From Minisyncoccota bacterium (GTDB lineage Bacteria; Patescibacteriota; Minisyncoccia; Phycocordibacterales; UBA2100), in NCBI GenBank assembly GCA_016763615.1, contig JAESTJ010000019.1, positions 1-6,130 of the forward strand: 6,130 bases of DNA. Direction: 5' to 3'. The notes under the pieces are model-generated. The model did no database searches and had not been told where the DNA came from. It was given only the letters and a program-made list of their open reading frames with translations. Shown here one piece after another: positions 1-5,358 of the stretch (position 1 is its first letter; each line of letters starts with the position of its first letter). The translations under genes and the position numbers were made by a program.

Positions 1-1
1 C

Positions 2-577
2 TTAAAAGAGGAAATTCCAACTATTTTAATTCTCGGTGGTTCTCAAGGTGCTCAGGCCATAAACTCAGTAGTACTTGATGCACTACCAGAATTGCTGAAA
101 AAGTACCAAATCATCCACCAGGCAGGGAAAGACAACATCGAAAATGTAAGAAACATTTCAAGTGTTATTTTGAAAGACAATCCAAATGCAAAACGCTATA
201 GAGCATTTGGTTTTCTTAACACACTGGCTATGCGTATGTCCGCGGGAATTGCTTCTATTGTTGTCGCTCGAGCTGGTGCAGGCTCGATATTCGAAACAGC
301 TGCTTGGGGTCTTCCTTCTATAACCATACCGCTGCCTGAGGAAATTTCTCATGATCAAACAAAGAATGCTTTTGCCTATGCTCGAGACGGTGCTGCAACC
401 GTAATGAAACAGAAAAATCTTACAAAAAATATCCTTATTGCTGAAATAGACCGCATTATGGACGATCCTGAGATTCAGTCACAAATGACCCAAGCAGCAC
501 ATGATTTTGCAAAACCTGACGCAGCAGAAAAAATCGCACGAATGATTATTAATACTGCACTAAAGCACGAAGAATAA
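2..577 (+). CDS. murG: MurG, C-terminal half (partial): lipid II-forming N-acetylglucosaminyltransferase
   Basis: MurG transfers N-acetylglucosamine from UDP-GlcNAc to lipid I, giving lipid II, on the cytoplasmic face of the membrane. The gene enters from the left edge: the frame is open from base 2 and 191 residues remain, roughly the C-terminal nucleotide-sugar-binding domain of a protein usually about 350-360 residues long. Visible family signatures are GGSQGAQAIN (fragment residues 12-21), the glycine-rich ARAGAG turn (89-94) followed by an ETAAWGLPSITIPLP stretch holding the glutamate expected to contact the UDP ribose, and HDQTKNA (117-123), matching the conserved donor-sugar-binding segment. 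An ATG at 92 lies inside the domain after the GGSQGA motif, so it is not the start. The stop TAA is 1 bp before the next ATG, suggesting an operon with the Nudix gene. The assignment is secure; only the N-terminal half is missing, because of the window edge. Confidence 0.95.
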   Translation, partial: LKEEIPTILILGGSQGAQAINSVVLDALPELLKKYQIIHQAGKDNIENVRNISSVILKDNPNAKRYRAFGFLNTLAMRMSAGIASIVVARAGAGSIFETAAWGLPSITIPLPEEISHDQTKNAFAYARDGAATVMKQKNLTKNILIAEIDRIMDDPEIQSQMTQAAHDFAKPDAAEKIARMIINTALKHEE

Positions 578-578
578 T

Positions 579-998
579 ATGGAAGTACCTAATGCATTCT
601 ATAGGACAAGCGTCAAAGCACTCGTACTGAACAGTGACAAACAGTTTCTTCTCTGCAAGGAAATAGACGGTACTTGGGAACTGCCGGGTGGTGGCCTAGA
701 TTTTGGTGAGAATCCACAAGAAGGTCTCGTTCGGGAAATTCGCGAAGAAATGAGTTTGGAAGTGGCGTCAATTGCCGAAACACCTTCCTATTTTGTGACT
801 GCTTTTTTTGAACGTAACGATGTTTGGAAAGCAAATGTACTATACGAAACCGAGTTGGAGAATCTGGATTTCAAAGCATCAGATGAATGCATCGAAATTG
901 CTTTTTTTACCGCAGATCAAATAGTGAACAGCAAAATACCTGTTATACCGACTGTTTACGAATTCGCAAAAGTCTATAAGCCAGAAAATCATGAATAA
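579..998 (+). CDS. Nudix hydrolase
   Basis: This small protein (139 residues) is a single Nudix domain. Such enzymes hydrolyse nucleoside diphosphates linked to another moiety, often in nucleotide-pool cleaning, but the substrate cannot be read from the sequence. The Nudix box spans residues 38-60: GX5E ends at Glu44 and is followed by Arg52-Glu53-Ile54-Arg55-Glu56-Glu57, the metal-binding core. The usual glycine near the end of the box is Ser59 (EEMSL), a tolerated variation. The segment before the box (TWELPGGGL) is typical of the fold. The ATG at 579 follows the murG stop by 1 bp, and the gene end overlaps the gltX start by 8 bp, so translation is probably coupled to its neighbours. No convincing Shine-Dalgarno sequence is seen. 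Family assignment is secure; the specific activity is unknown. Confidence 0.93.
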   Translation: MEVPNAFYRTSVKALVLNSDKQFLLCKEIDGTWELPGGGLDFGENPQEGLVREIREEMSLEVASIAETPSYFVTAFFERNDVWKANVLYETELENLDFKASDECIEIAFFTADQIVNSKIPVIPTVYEFAKVYKPENHE

Positions 999-2328
999 AA
1001 TAATCACACGATTTCCACCATCACCGACAGGAAGCCTACATATTGGAAATATCCGAACACTACTTTTTAACTATCTCTTTACTCGCAAAAACGGGGGAGA
1101 GATAGTCATGCGCTTTGAAGACACTGACCAAGAGCGAAGCAGCAAGGATAATGAGAAAATAGCTCTCGATGCGTTAGCAGCATTAGGTTTAGATTTTGAC
1201 AAAGGACCTTTCAGACAATCAGAGCGAACTGACAAATATATAGATGCACTTAATATTCTTATTGAAAAAGATACCGCCTACATCGCGGAAGAATCAGAAG
1301 GGGAAGAGGGAAGTAACGTTATTCGCTTTCGTAACCCAAACAAAGAAATAACATTCACTGATTTAATTAGGGGGGAGATTACTATCGACACAACTGATTT
1401 CGGCGATTTTGTTATCGCACGTTCAGCGAAGAGTCCTTTATACCACTTAACTGTAGTAGTCGACGATCTAGAAATGGGTGTCACCCACGTGATTCGCGGT
1501 GAAGACCATATTACTTCGACTCCTCGACAAATACTTTTGATTAACGCTCTAGATGGACTGCTTCCAACTTACGCGCACCTACCCTTAATTATTGGTAACG
1601 ATAAAAAGAAACTTGGTAAACGCCATGGAGCAGTAACGTACCAAGAGTTTGAAGATTTAGGATATATTCCAGCTGGAATTATAAACTACCTTGCATTACT
1701 CGGATGGAATCCGGGTGATGGCGATGAAAGAGAATTCTTCACCAAAGAAGAACTCATCTCGGAGTTCTCGCTTGAACGAGTAAACAACTCGCCTGCAACT
1801 TTTTCATACGAGAAATTTGACTCAATAAATAAACACCACCTCATGCTATTAGAAAATGAGGAATATGAAACCTATGTAAAGAAATTCTTAAAAAACCATC
1901 CCGAGGGACAAAAAATAATTACCCATCCAAGTTTTTCCTTACTCGTAACATCTGTATTACGTGAACGTATTCATAAGTTCGCTGAAGTAGTCACTATGCT
2001 CGAGAATGGTGAATTTAACTGGCTGACCAAAACTCCTGCCTATGACGCAAACGAGCTTTTGTGGAAGGAAACCCCGTCTGAAATTATTACTTCACACTTG
2101 CAACACATTCAGACAACACTCGAAAACGTCTCAGGTTGGTCCCCAGAGGCCCTAAAGGCTGTTATATGGCCCTATGCGGAAGACAAAGGAAAGGGTGAGG
2201 TTTTATGGCCCATGCGCTTTTCTCTCACTGGAGAGAAAAAATCACCTGACCCTTTCACGGTCGCTGCAATTCTTGGTAAGGAGGAGACTCTGGTTCGTCT
2301 TCAAACTGCAGTGGATAAATTAAAATAG
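991..2328 (+). CDS. gltX: Glutamyl-tRNA synthetase (GluRS), compact form
   Basis: This class I aminoacyl-tRNA synthetase charges tRNA-Glu with glutamate in the cytoplasm. The catalytic core shows PSPTGSLHIGN (residues 10-20, HIGH motif), RFEDTDQERS (41-50), VVVDDLEMGVTHVIRGEDH (155-173) and the KMSKS-type loop K207-L-G-K-R211 followed by HGAV. The usual serine of that loop is glycine here. After residue 300 comes a helical anticodon-binding region ending in a typical LTG...LGKEETL...RL tail. At 445 residues it is shorter than the common 465-490. The difference lies mainly at residues 98-109 (IAEESEGEEGSN), where many bacterial GluRS carry a longer helical insert with zinc-binding cysteines; no cysteine occurs here. 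The ATG at 991 lies within the end of the Nudix gene (8 bp overlap). Whether it also mischarges tRNA-Gln, for correction by GatCAB, cannot be told from this window. Confidence 0.96.
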   Translation: MNKIITRFPPSPTGSLHIGNIRTLLFNYLFTRKNGGEIVMRFEDTDQERSSKDNEKIALDALAALGLDFDKGPFRQSERTDKYIDALNILIEKDTAYIAEESEGEEGSNVIRFRNPNKEITFTDLIRGEITIDTTDFGDFVIARSAKSPLYHLTVVVDDLEMGVTHVIRGEDHITSTPRQILLINALDGLLPTYAHLPLIIGNDKKKLGKRHGAVTYQEFEDLGYIPAGIINYLALLGWNPGDGDEREFFTKEELISEFSLERVNNSPATFSYEKFDSINKHHLMLLENEEYETYVKKFLKNHPEGQKIITHPSFSLLVTSVLRERIHKFAEVVTMLENGEFNWLTKTPAYDANELLWKETPSEIITSHLQHIQTTLENVSGWSPEALKAVIWPYAEDKGKGEVLWPMRFSLTGEKKSPDPFTVAAILGKEETLVRLQTAVDKLK

Positions 2329-2330
2329 AT

Positions 2331-3605
2331 ATGACGTGGACTATTCGAAATGCATTTTTGTTTCTTTTCCTCATTCTTTTTGCTATTCCTCTTATTGGCT
2401 ACGCGCAAAGTGCTGATGAAATACGAGAAAGAATAAACAATCAACAAGACGAATTCACTGACATTGAAACCGAAATAAAAAAGTATGAAGTCCAACTCAC
2501 TCAAGTTGGGCGTGAAAAACAAACGTTGCAGGGAGCCGTGTACGAACTTGATGTATCGCGAAATAAGGTAAATGCGAGCATCTCACTTGCCCAAAGGAAA
2601 ATCAATAATACTAGCGCCACCTTAGGTGAACTTGAAACTGATATAGAAACTAAAGAGACTTTAATTTCACAAAACCAATTGGCGTTAGCTCAAACCATTC
2701 GTCGTATGAATGAACGAGAATCAGATTCATTTGTTGAAATAATTCTCAACAGCAAAGACATCTCAAACGTGTGGAATGATATTGAGACCCTTCAGCAATT
2801 TCAAGTTGTAGTCCGCAGTGAGGTAGATGTTTTGTCTGTTCAAAAAGATGATTTAGAAGATGCACGAGATAAAAAACAAATAGAACAAGGGATTCTTGTT
2901 AATCAGAAAACTGAACTTTCCACGCAACAACGTTCTCTCGATATTAATCGACGAGCGAAAAATAACCTCCTTAAGGAAACTAAGAATCGCGAATCAACTT
3001 TCCAAGAACTTCTTGATGCGAAACGACAAGCCAAGAAAGAGTTTGAAGCGCAACTGCGAAGTTTTGAGTCTGAGTTGCAATTCTTGCTCGACCCAGAAAG
3101 TATCCCACCAGCGGGGAAGGGGGTACTACTGCGTCCAGTTCGAGGAGTCATTACACAAAATTTTGGTACAACTGCCTTTTCCAAAACAGGTGCGTACAAT
3201 GGAAAAGGCCACAATGGTATGGATTTTGGCGTACCAATAGGGACACCAGTAAAAGCGTCTCTCGCAGGAAATGTTAAAGCGACAGGGAACACCGATGCCT
3301 TTCGCGGTTGTCTCTCATATGGAAAATGGATTCTGGTAGAACACGTTAATGGTCTTACTACCCTTTACGCTCACCTTTCAGATATTAACGTGAACCCGGG
3401 GGAAGCAGTTGGAACTGGTGGAACAATCGGATATTCAGGTAACACTGGATTCTCCACTGGGCCTCACCTTCACTTTACCGTCTACGCAAGTGAAGCAGTA
3501 AAAGTTGTTCGTCTTGGAGATGTTAAAGCCCGCACAAACTGTGCTGACGCAAAAATCCCTGTTGCAGCTTGGGAGGGTTACTTGAATCCTCTCGATTATC
3601 TGTAG
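2331..3605 (+). CDS. Secreted coiled-coil M23 (LytM-type) metallopeptidase
   Basis: This is a predicted zinc endopeptidase that cuts peptidoglycan cross-bridges or stem peptides outside the membrane (424 residues). Residues 1-25 form a signal peptide: Arg6, a hydrophobic run at 8-22, then GYA before Gln26 as a likely cleavage site. Residues about 27-250 are charged, heptad-like helix, as in EnvC/PcsB-type proteins where a coiled coil holds and regulates the enzyme domain. The M23 domain (about 264-424) has all expected ligands and catalytic residues: GHNGMD (His294, Asp298), YAH (His348) and HLH (His379, His381), so it should be active rather than a degenerate scaffold. Cys327 and Cys404 are its only cysteines and could form a disulfide once exported. 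The ATG at 2331 is 2 bp after the gltX stop; no Shine-Dalgarno is seen. It is the last gene of the run, so wall synthesis (murG) and turnover are probably co-transcribed. Confidence 0.93.
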   Translation: MTWTIRNAFLFLFLILFAIPLIGYAQSADEIRERINNQQDEFTDIETEIKKYEVQLTQVGREKQTLQGAVYELDVSRNKVNASISLAQRKINNTSATLGELETDIETKETLISQNQLALAQTIRRMNERESDSFVEIILNSKDISNVWNDIETLQQFQVVVRSEVDVLSVQKDDLEDARDKKQIEQGILVNQKTELSTQQRSLDINRRAKNNLLKETKNRESTFQELLDAKRQAKKEFEAQLRSFESELQFLLDPESIPPAGKGVLLRPVRGVITQNFGTTAFSKTGAYNGKGHNGMDFGVPIGTPVKASLAGNVKATGNTDAFRGCLSYGKWILVEHVNGLTTLYAHLSDINVNPGEAVGTGGTIGYSGNTGFSTGPHLHFTVYASEAVKVVRLGDVKARTNCADAKIPVAAWEGYLNPLDYL

Positions 3606-3637
3606 AGAAACCCTTTCCTCTCGCTCCGTAAGAAAAC

Positions 3638-3649
3638 AATGTCGCACCA
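3638..3649. repeat. AATGTCGCACCA word, copy 1
   Basis: The 12-mer AATGTCGCACCA lies about 30 bp after the M23 stop. It is identical to part of copy 3 (5060-5071), inside the minus-strand membrane-protein gene. No similarity extends beyond the word. It may be a binding site or a coincidence. Confidence 0.35.
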
Positions 3650-3656
3650 CAGGAGT

Positions 3657-3674
3657 ACTTCCATTATTTCTAAG
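3657..3674 (+). repeat. 18 bp imperfect direct repeat, left copy
   Basis: ACTTCCATTATTTCTAAG matches the right copy at 4275-4292 in 16 of 18 positions. The two copies lie near the ends of the gene-free stretch, about 600 bp apart. They could be regulator binding sites, scars of an insertion, or chance. Confidence 0.4.
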
Positions 3675-3747
3675 CGCTCCGCACTAAGAAAAATTGGTCG
3701 CGTACAGTATAGTGGTCACCTTTAACAGGTACTGACATACACCGAAG

Positions 3748-3760
3748 CTTAATGTCGCAC
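3748..3760. repeat. CTTAATGTCGCAC word, copy 2
   Basis: The 13-mer CTTAATGTCGCAC is identical to 5057-5069, inside the minus-strand gene at 4822-5358. It shares the 10-mer AATGTCGCAC with copy 1. An AT-only run (ATATATATA) follows almost directly. Confidence 0.35.
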
Positions 3761-3910
3761 AATATATATAGGGTAGAATGGTCGAGAGAGTGGGGTATGA
3801 GCTCTTTTAGACATACCTGAGTACCTACAAAAGTGTTACAGAGAGTTCCACAGCGTTTCAAAGGATATAAACTGTAACCAAGTTAAGCGGTTTGTAGAAA
3901 TTTTGATAAT

Positions 3911-3929
3911 TTTTCCTGAAATTGGAAAA
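3911..3929. repeat. Small inverted repeat (6 bp stem, 7 nt loop)
   Basis: TTTTCC and GGAAAA are perfect inverted copies around the loop TGAAATT. There is no T run after it, so it is not a typical intrinsic terminator. It could be one arm of a larger folded RNA enclosed by the 3882-3888/3988-3994 pairing. Confidence 0.45.
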
Positions 3930-4007
3930 TGTGATAAAAGTATAAATTGCGTAAACATTACTTTATCTAAACGTTATAAGAGCGGTGGCTTAACCAAAGG
4001 GATACTC

Positions 4008-4038
4008 AAGAGTATGTATGGTCGCCTATACATCTCTT
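4008..4038. repeat. Strong imperfect hairpin, 13 bp stem with a TCG loop
   Basis: The arms pair as AAGAG/CTCTT, ATGTAT/ATACAT and GG/CC around a three-base TCG loop. One unpaired T is on each side (4013 and 4027). Thirteen pairs with only two single-base bulges over 31 nt is well beyond what local chance gives in this composition. No T run follows on either strand, so an ordinary rho-independent terminator is unlikely. A stable arm of a structured RNA, or a protein-binding inverted repeat, fits better. Confidence 0.65.
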
Positions 4039-4049
4039 ATGTACTCTAT

Positions 4050-4057
4050 GTGACGTC
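4050..4057. promoter_or_regulatory. GTGACGTC dyad word, copy 1
   Basis: GTGACGTC contains the palindrome GACGTC. It recurs exactly at 4272-4279, just upstream of the promoter of the next gene. Here it sits shortly after the strong hairpin. A shared protein-binding site is possible; 8 bp identity alone is weak evidence. Confidence 0.25.
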
Positions 4058-4271
4058 GCAAAAGGTATATTGTACGACACGTAACACTTCTTTAGCGACC
4101 ACTTCCCTTTAAGGGTTAAGGTTAGAGCTGTAGGAAATAGTTATAAGTTTTTTATATCTCCTAGCAAGATATGAACGACCGAAGCGCAACGACGAGACAA
4201 ACTCTTCTAAAAGTTCATCAGTAAAAACCGATGATGTAAAAGAGGAGTGTTCTCTCCCCTGTTTACTTATA

Positions 4272-4279
4272 GTGACGTC
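4272..4279. promoter_or_regulatory. GTGACGTC dyad word, copy 2 (possible operator)
   Basis: This exact second copy of GTGACGTC lies at about -38 to -31 relative to the predicted transcription start near 4310. It overlaps the right copy of the 18 bp direct repeat. The position is where an activator or repressor could act on the gene at 4310; no regulator is identified. Confidence 0.25.
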
Positions 4280-4292
4280 CATTACTTCTAAG
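4275..4292 (+). repeat. 18 bp imperfect direct repeat, right copy
   Basis: ACGTCCATTACTTCTAAG matches the left copy (3657-3674) in 16 of 18 positions. This copy ends 2 bp before the extended -10 element of the gene at 4310. It therefore occupies the place of the -35 region, where no good -35 hexamer is present. Confidence 0.4.
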
Positions 4293-4294
4293 AG

Positions 4295-4303
4295 TGGTAT
4301 TAT
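4295..4303 (+). promoter_or_regulatory. Extended -10 promoter for the gene at 4310, likely leaderless
   Basis: TGGTATTAT fits an extended -10 (TG, one base, then TATTAT, five of six matches to TATAAT). Extended -10 promoters can work without a clear -35, and none is seen at 16-18 bp spacing. Transcription would start about 6-7 bases after the hexamer, at or next to the A of the ATG at 4310. There is no ribosome binding site between, so a leaderless or near-leaderless mRNA is inferred. Confidence 0.45.
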
Positions 4304-4309
4304 AAAATA

Positions 4310-4816
4310 ATGAATGCTTGGATAGTTCCAATCTTAACTGCCCTAGTTGCAGGCTTTGTGACCTTCTTTATTGGCAGAAGTTCATTTAAGTGGACCTCAA
4401 AACGGCAAGCTGACATAGATACTTTCCGAGCATTTGAGAGTATTATCTCTTATGATGTTTTTCAAGCACTTATAAATCAGACATACGACATGCGTTTCCA
4501 ACAATCACTGAATGTTCACATTAACGAATTTGATAGATTCGCGAACAATCCAGTAACCTTTTATCATTCGACTAAACTGGCTCAGCAAAACATAGTACTC
4601 AAGAGCAGCTTGGATGCACTAATGTCCGTAGTGAATAGCAACTTTGGAAAAGACAAGGGTTCTGCTTTAACTAGTGAAATTACTCTCCGTGGTCATGTTG
4701 AAAACAATAATGAAAAGTATCAAGCAATTCTTCTTGAGGTGAGAACACTTAACGATAAATTTGAAAAGGAATATAAGGAATTTGTGAACCTGGCCAAATC
4801 TACTCTTTTGATTTAA
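4310..4816 (+). CDS. Small membrane-anchored protein of unknown function
   Basis: I do not recognise this 168-residue protein. Residues 4-22 form one strongly hydrophobic segment right at the N-terminus, followed at once by basic residues (R23, K27, K31, R32). By the positive-inside rule the rest should be cytoplasmic, so this is an uncleaved anchor rather than a signal peptide. Residues about 33-168 are charged and mostly helical, with coiled-coil-like stretches at about 45-110 and 128-165. No catalytic motif and no cysteine is seen. The ATG at 4310 is the only plausible start: the hydrophobic segment follows directly and the promoter lies immediately upstream. It converges with the minus-strand gene, the two stops being 5 bp apart, with no clear terminator between them. 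Protein-like composition and clean boundaries support a real gene; the function is open. Confidence 0.75.
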   Translation: MNAWIVPILTALVAGFVTFFIGRSSFKWTSKRQADIDTFRAFESIISYDVFQALINQTYDMRFQQSLNVHINEFDRFANNPVTFYHSTKLAQQNIVLKSSLDALMSVVNSNFGKDKGSALTSEITLRGHVENNNEKYQAILLEVRTLNDKFEKEYKEFVNLAKSTLLI

Positions 4817-4821
4817 AAACT

Positions 4822-5358
4822 TTATTTGAGACTCCCCCTTAGAAGATTAACCTTTATTATGTTTAAGTCACTTATTAACCCATTAATAGCTGCTGCTGAT
4901 TCAATAGAAATATCGTTTAGAGTAGAGTAATGATCTTCTAGATCTTCTATATCGGAGATGGTTCCATTTAACCTAGTTTCCATCACTGCTATCTCCTTGT
5001 CCTGATTTATAACTGTATAAGTTGCCCATCCAAAAAATGAAATAAGAATCCCTATACTTAATGTCGCACCATGAACACGAAAAAATCTTCTGGTCCAGGT
5101 TTTCCAAGAAATGTACGGTGGTTTTGCATTCCCGTCCCCAGTGTCATCATCCTCTGAAATTATTTCTGCATTAGTCTCATCTAGCGGGCGTCCTTCATCT
5201 GTTTCAGAAAATTCGGGTGTCCCAGAATCCTTTACTGTTTGTTTTGGTTCACCATAAACCGATTCTAAATAGCTATCCTTCTCCGCTGAATTCTTTGGGA
5301 CATGGGGGAACTTCTGGGCGTTATTTCTTTTTCTCATACCTCTTTTACTTCTTTTCAT
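4822..5358 (-). CDS. Single-pass membrane protein with charged cytoplasmic tail and coiled-coil end, unknown function
   Basis: I do not recognise this 178-residue protein. The N-terminal part (1-90) looks disordered: a very basic start (MKRSKRGMRKR), then an acidic, Pro/Gly/Ser-rich stretch with the cluster SEDDDTGDGN at 68-77. A basic patch (RRFFR, 90-94) directly precedes a hydrophobic segment at about 97-117. The basic side should face the cytoplasm, putting the C-terminal 60 residues outside. That end (119-178) is acidic and heptad-like (METRLNGTISDIEDLEDHY), suggesting oligomerisation. The design recalls small coiled-coil envelope or division proteins, but only in outline. Its ATG overlaps the stop of the upstream gene (ATGA, 5355-5358), so translation is probably coupled, and a GGAG lies very close upstream. 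The AATGTCGCAC word shared with the gene-free stretch falls in the codons just before the membrane segment. Confidence 0.8.
   Translation of the reverse strand: MKRSKRGMRKRNNAQKFPHVPKNSAEKDSYLESVYGEPKQTVKDSGTPEFSETDEGRPLDETNAEIISEDDDTGDGNAKPPYISWKTWTRRFFRVHGATLSIGILISFFGWATYTVINQDKEIAVMETRLNGTISDIEDLEDHYSTLNDISIESAAAINGLISDLNIIKVNLLRGSLK
5057..5071. repeat. CTTAATGTCGCACCA word, copy 3 (inside a gene)
   Basis: This stretch combines the 13-mer of copy 2 (3748-3760) and the 12-mer of copy 1 (3638-3649). It lies within the minus-strand membrane-protein gene and encodes part of HGATLS at the membrane boundary. One genic site sharing long words with two separate sites in the non-coding stretch is unexpected, but the surrounding bases do not match. 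Confidence 0.35.

Larger units (their letters stand above)
3606..4309. other. Gene-free stretch of about 700 bp, possibly regulatory or encoding an unrecognised RNA
   Basis: No convincing protein gene lies here. The two longest open frames (3903-4112 +, 3670-3861 -) would need TTG starts, lack a ribosome binding site and translate to low-complexity, unlike-protein sequence. I see no tRNA, rRNA, tmRNA, RNase P or SRP RNA signature. The region holds a strong imperfect hairpin (4008-4038), a 6 bp hairpin (3911-3929), a short palindrome CCCTTTAAGGG (4105-4115) and possible long-range pairings: 3831-3839 with 4081-4089 (9 bp) and 3882-3888 with 3988-3994 (7 bp). These nest without conflict but are individually near chance. 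Just after the M23 stop, 3604-3621 can form a weak stem (AGAG AAA / TTT CTCT with a bulge) without a T run, so it is a poor terminator. Short repeated words are listed separately. In a genome otherwise this tight, such a gap suggests function or recent gene loss or insertion. Confidence 0.6.

Noticed and set aside
3604..3621. Rho-independent terminator directly after the M23 gene
   Set aside because: The stem is short, AT-rich and bulged, and no T run follows.
3670..3861. Open frame of 63 codons on the - strand in the gene-free stretch
   Set aside because: It needs a TTG start, has many cysteines and no recognisable pattern, and overlaps the repeated AATGTCGCAC word; a chance frame is more likely.
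3903..4112. Open frame of 69 codons on the + strand in the gene-free stretch
   Set aside because: It needs a TTG start with no ribosome binding site, runs through the strong hairpin at 4008-4038, and its translation is rich in Tyr/Thr/Ser/Lys with no domain-like pattern.
3606..4309. The stretch being a reversed, uncomplemented piece of sequence: read backwards it has longer open frames, and TAG/CTA outnumber GAT/ATC about 20 to 11 in the given direction
   Set aside because: The adjacent real gene at 4310-4816 seems, on a rough look, to have a similar TAG/GAT balance, the counts are small, and the backward reading gives no recognisable protein.
5355..5357. TGA read as glycine, as in Gracilibacteria or Absconditabacteria
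   Set aside because: This TGA ends a gene exactly at the next start (ATGA), reading through gives no sensible extension, and the other genes need no TGA codon.
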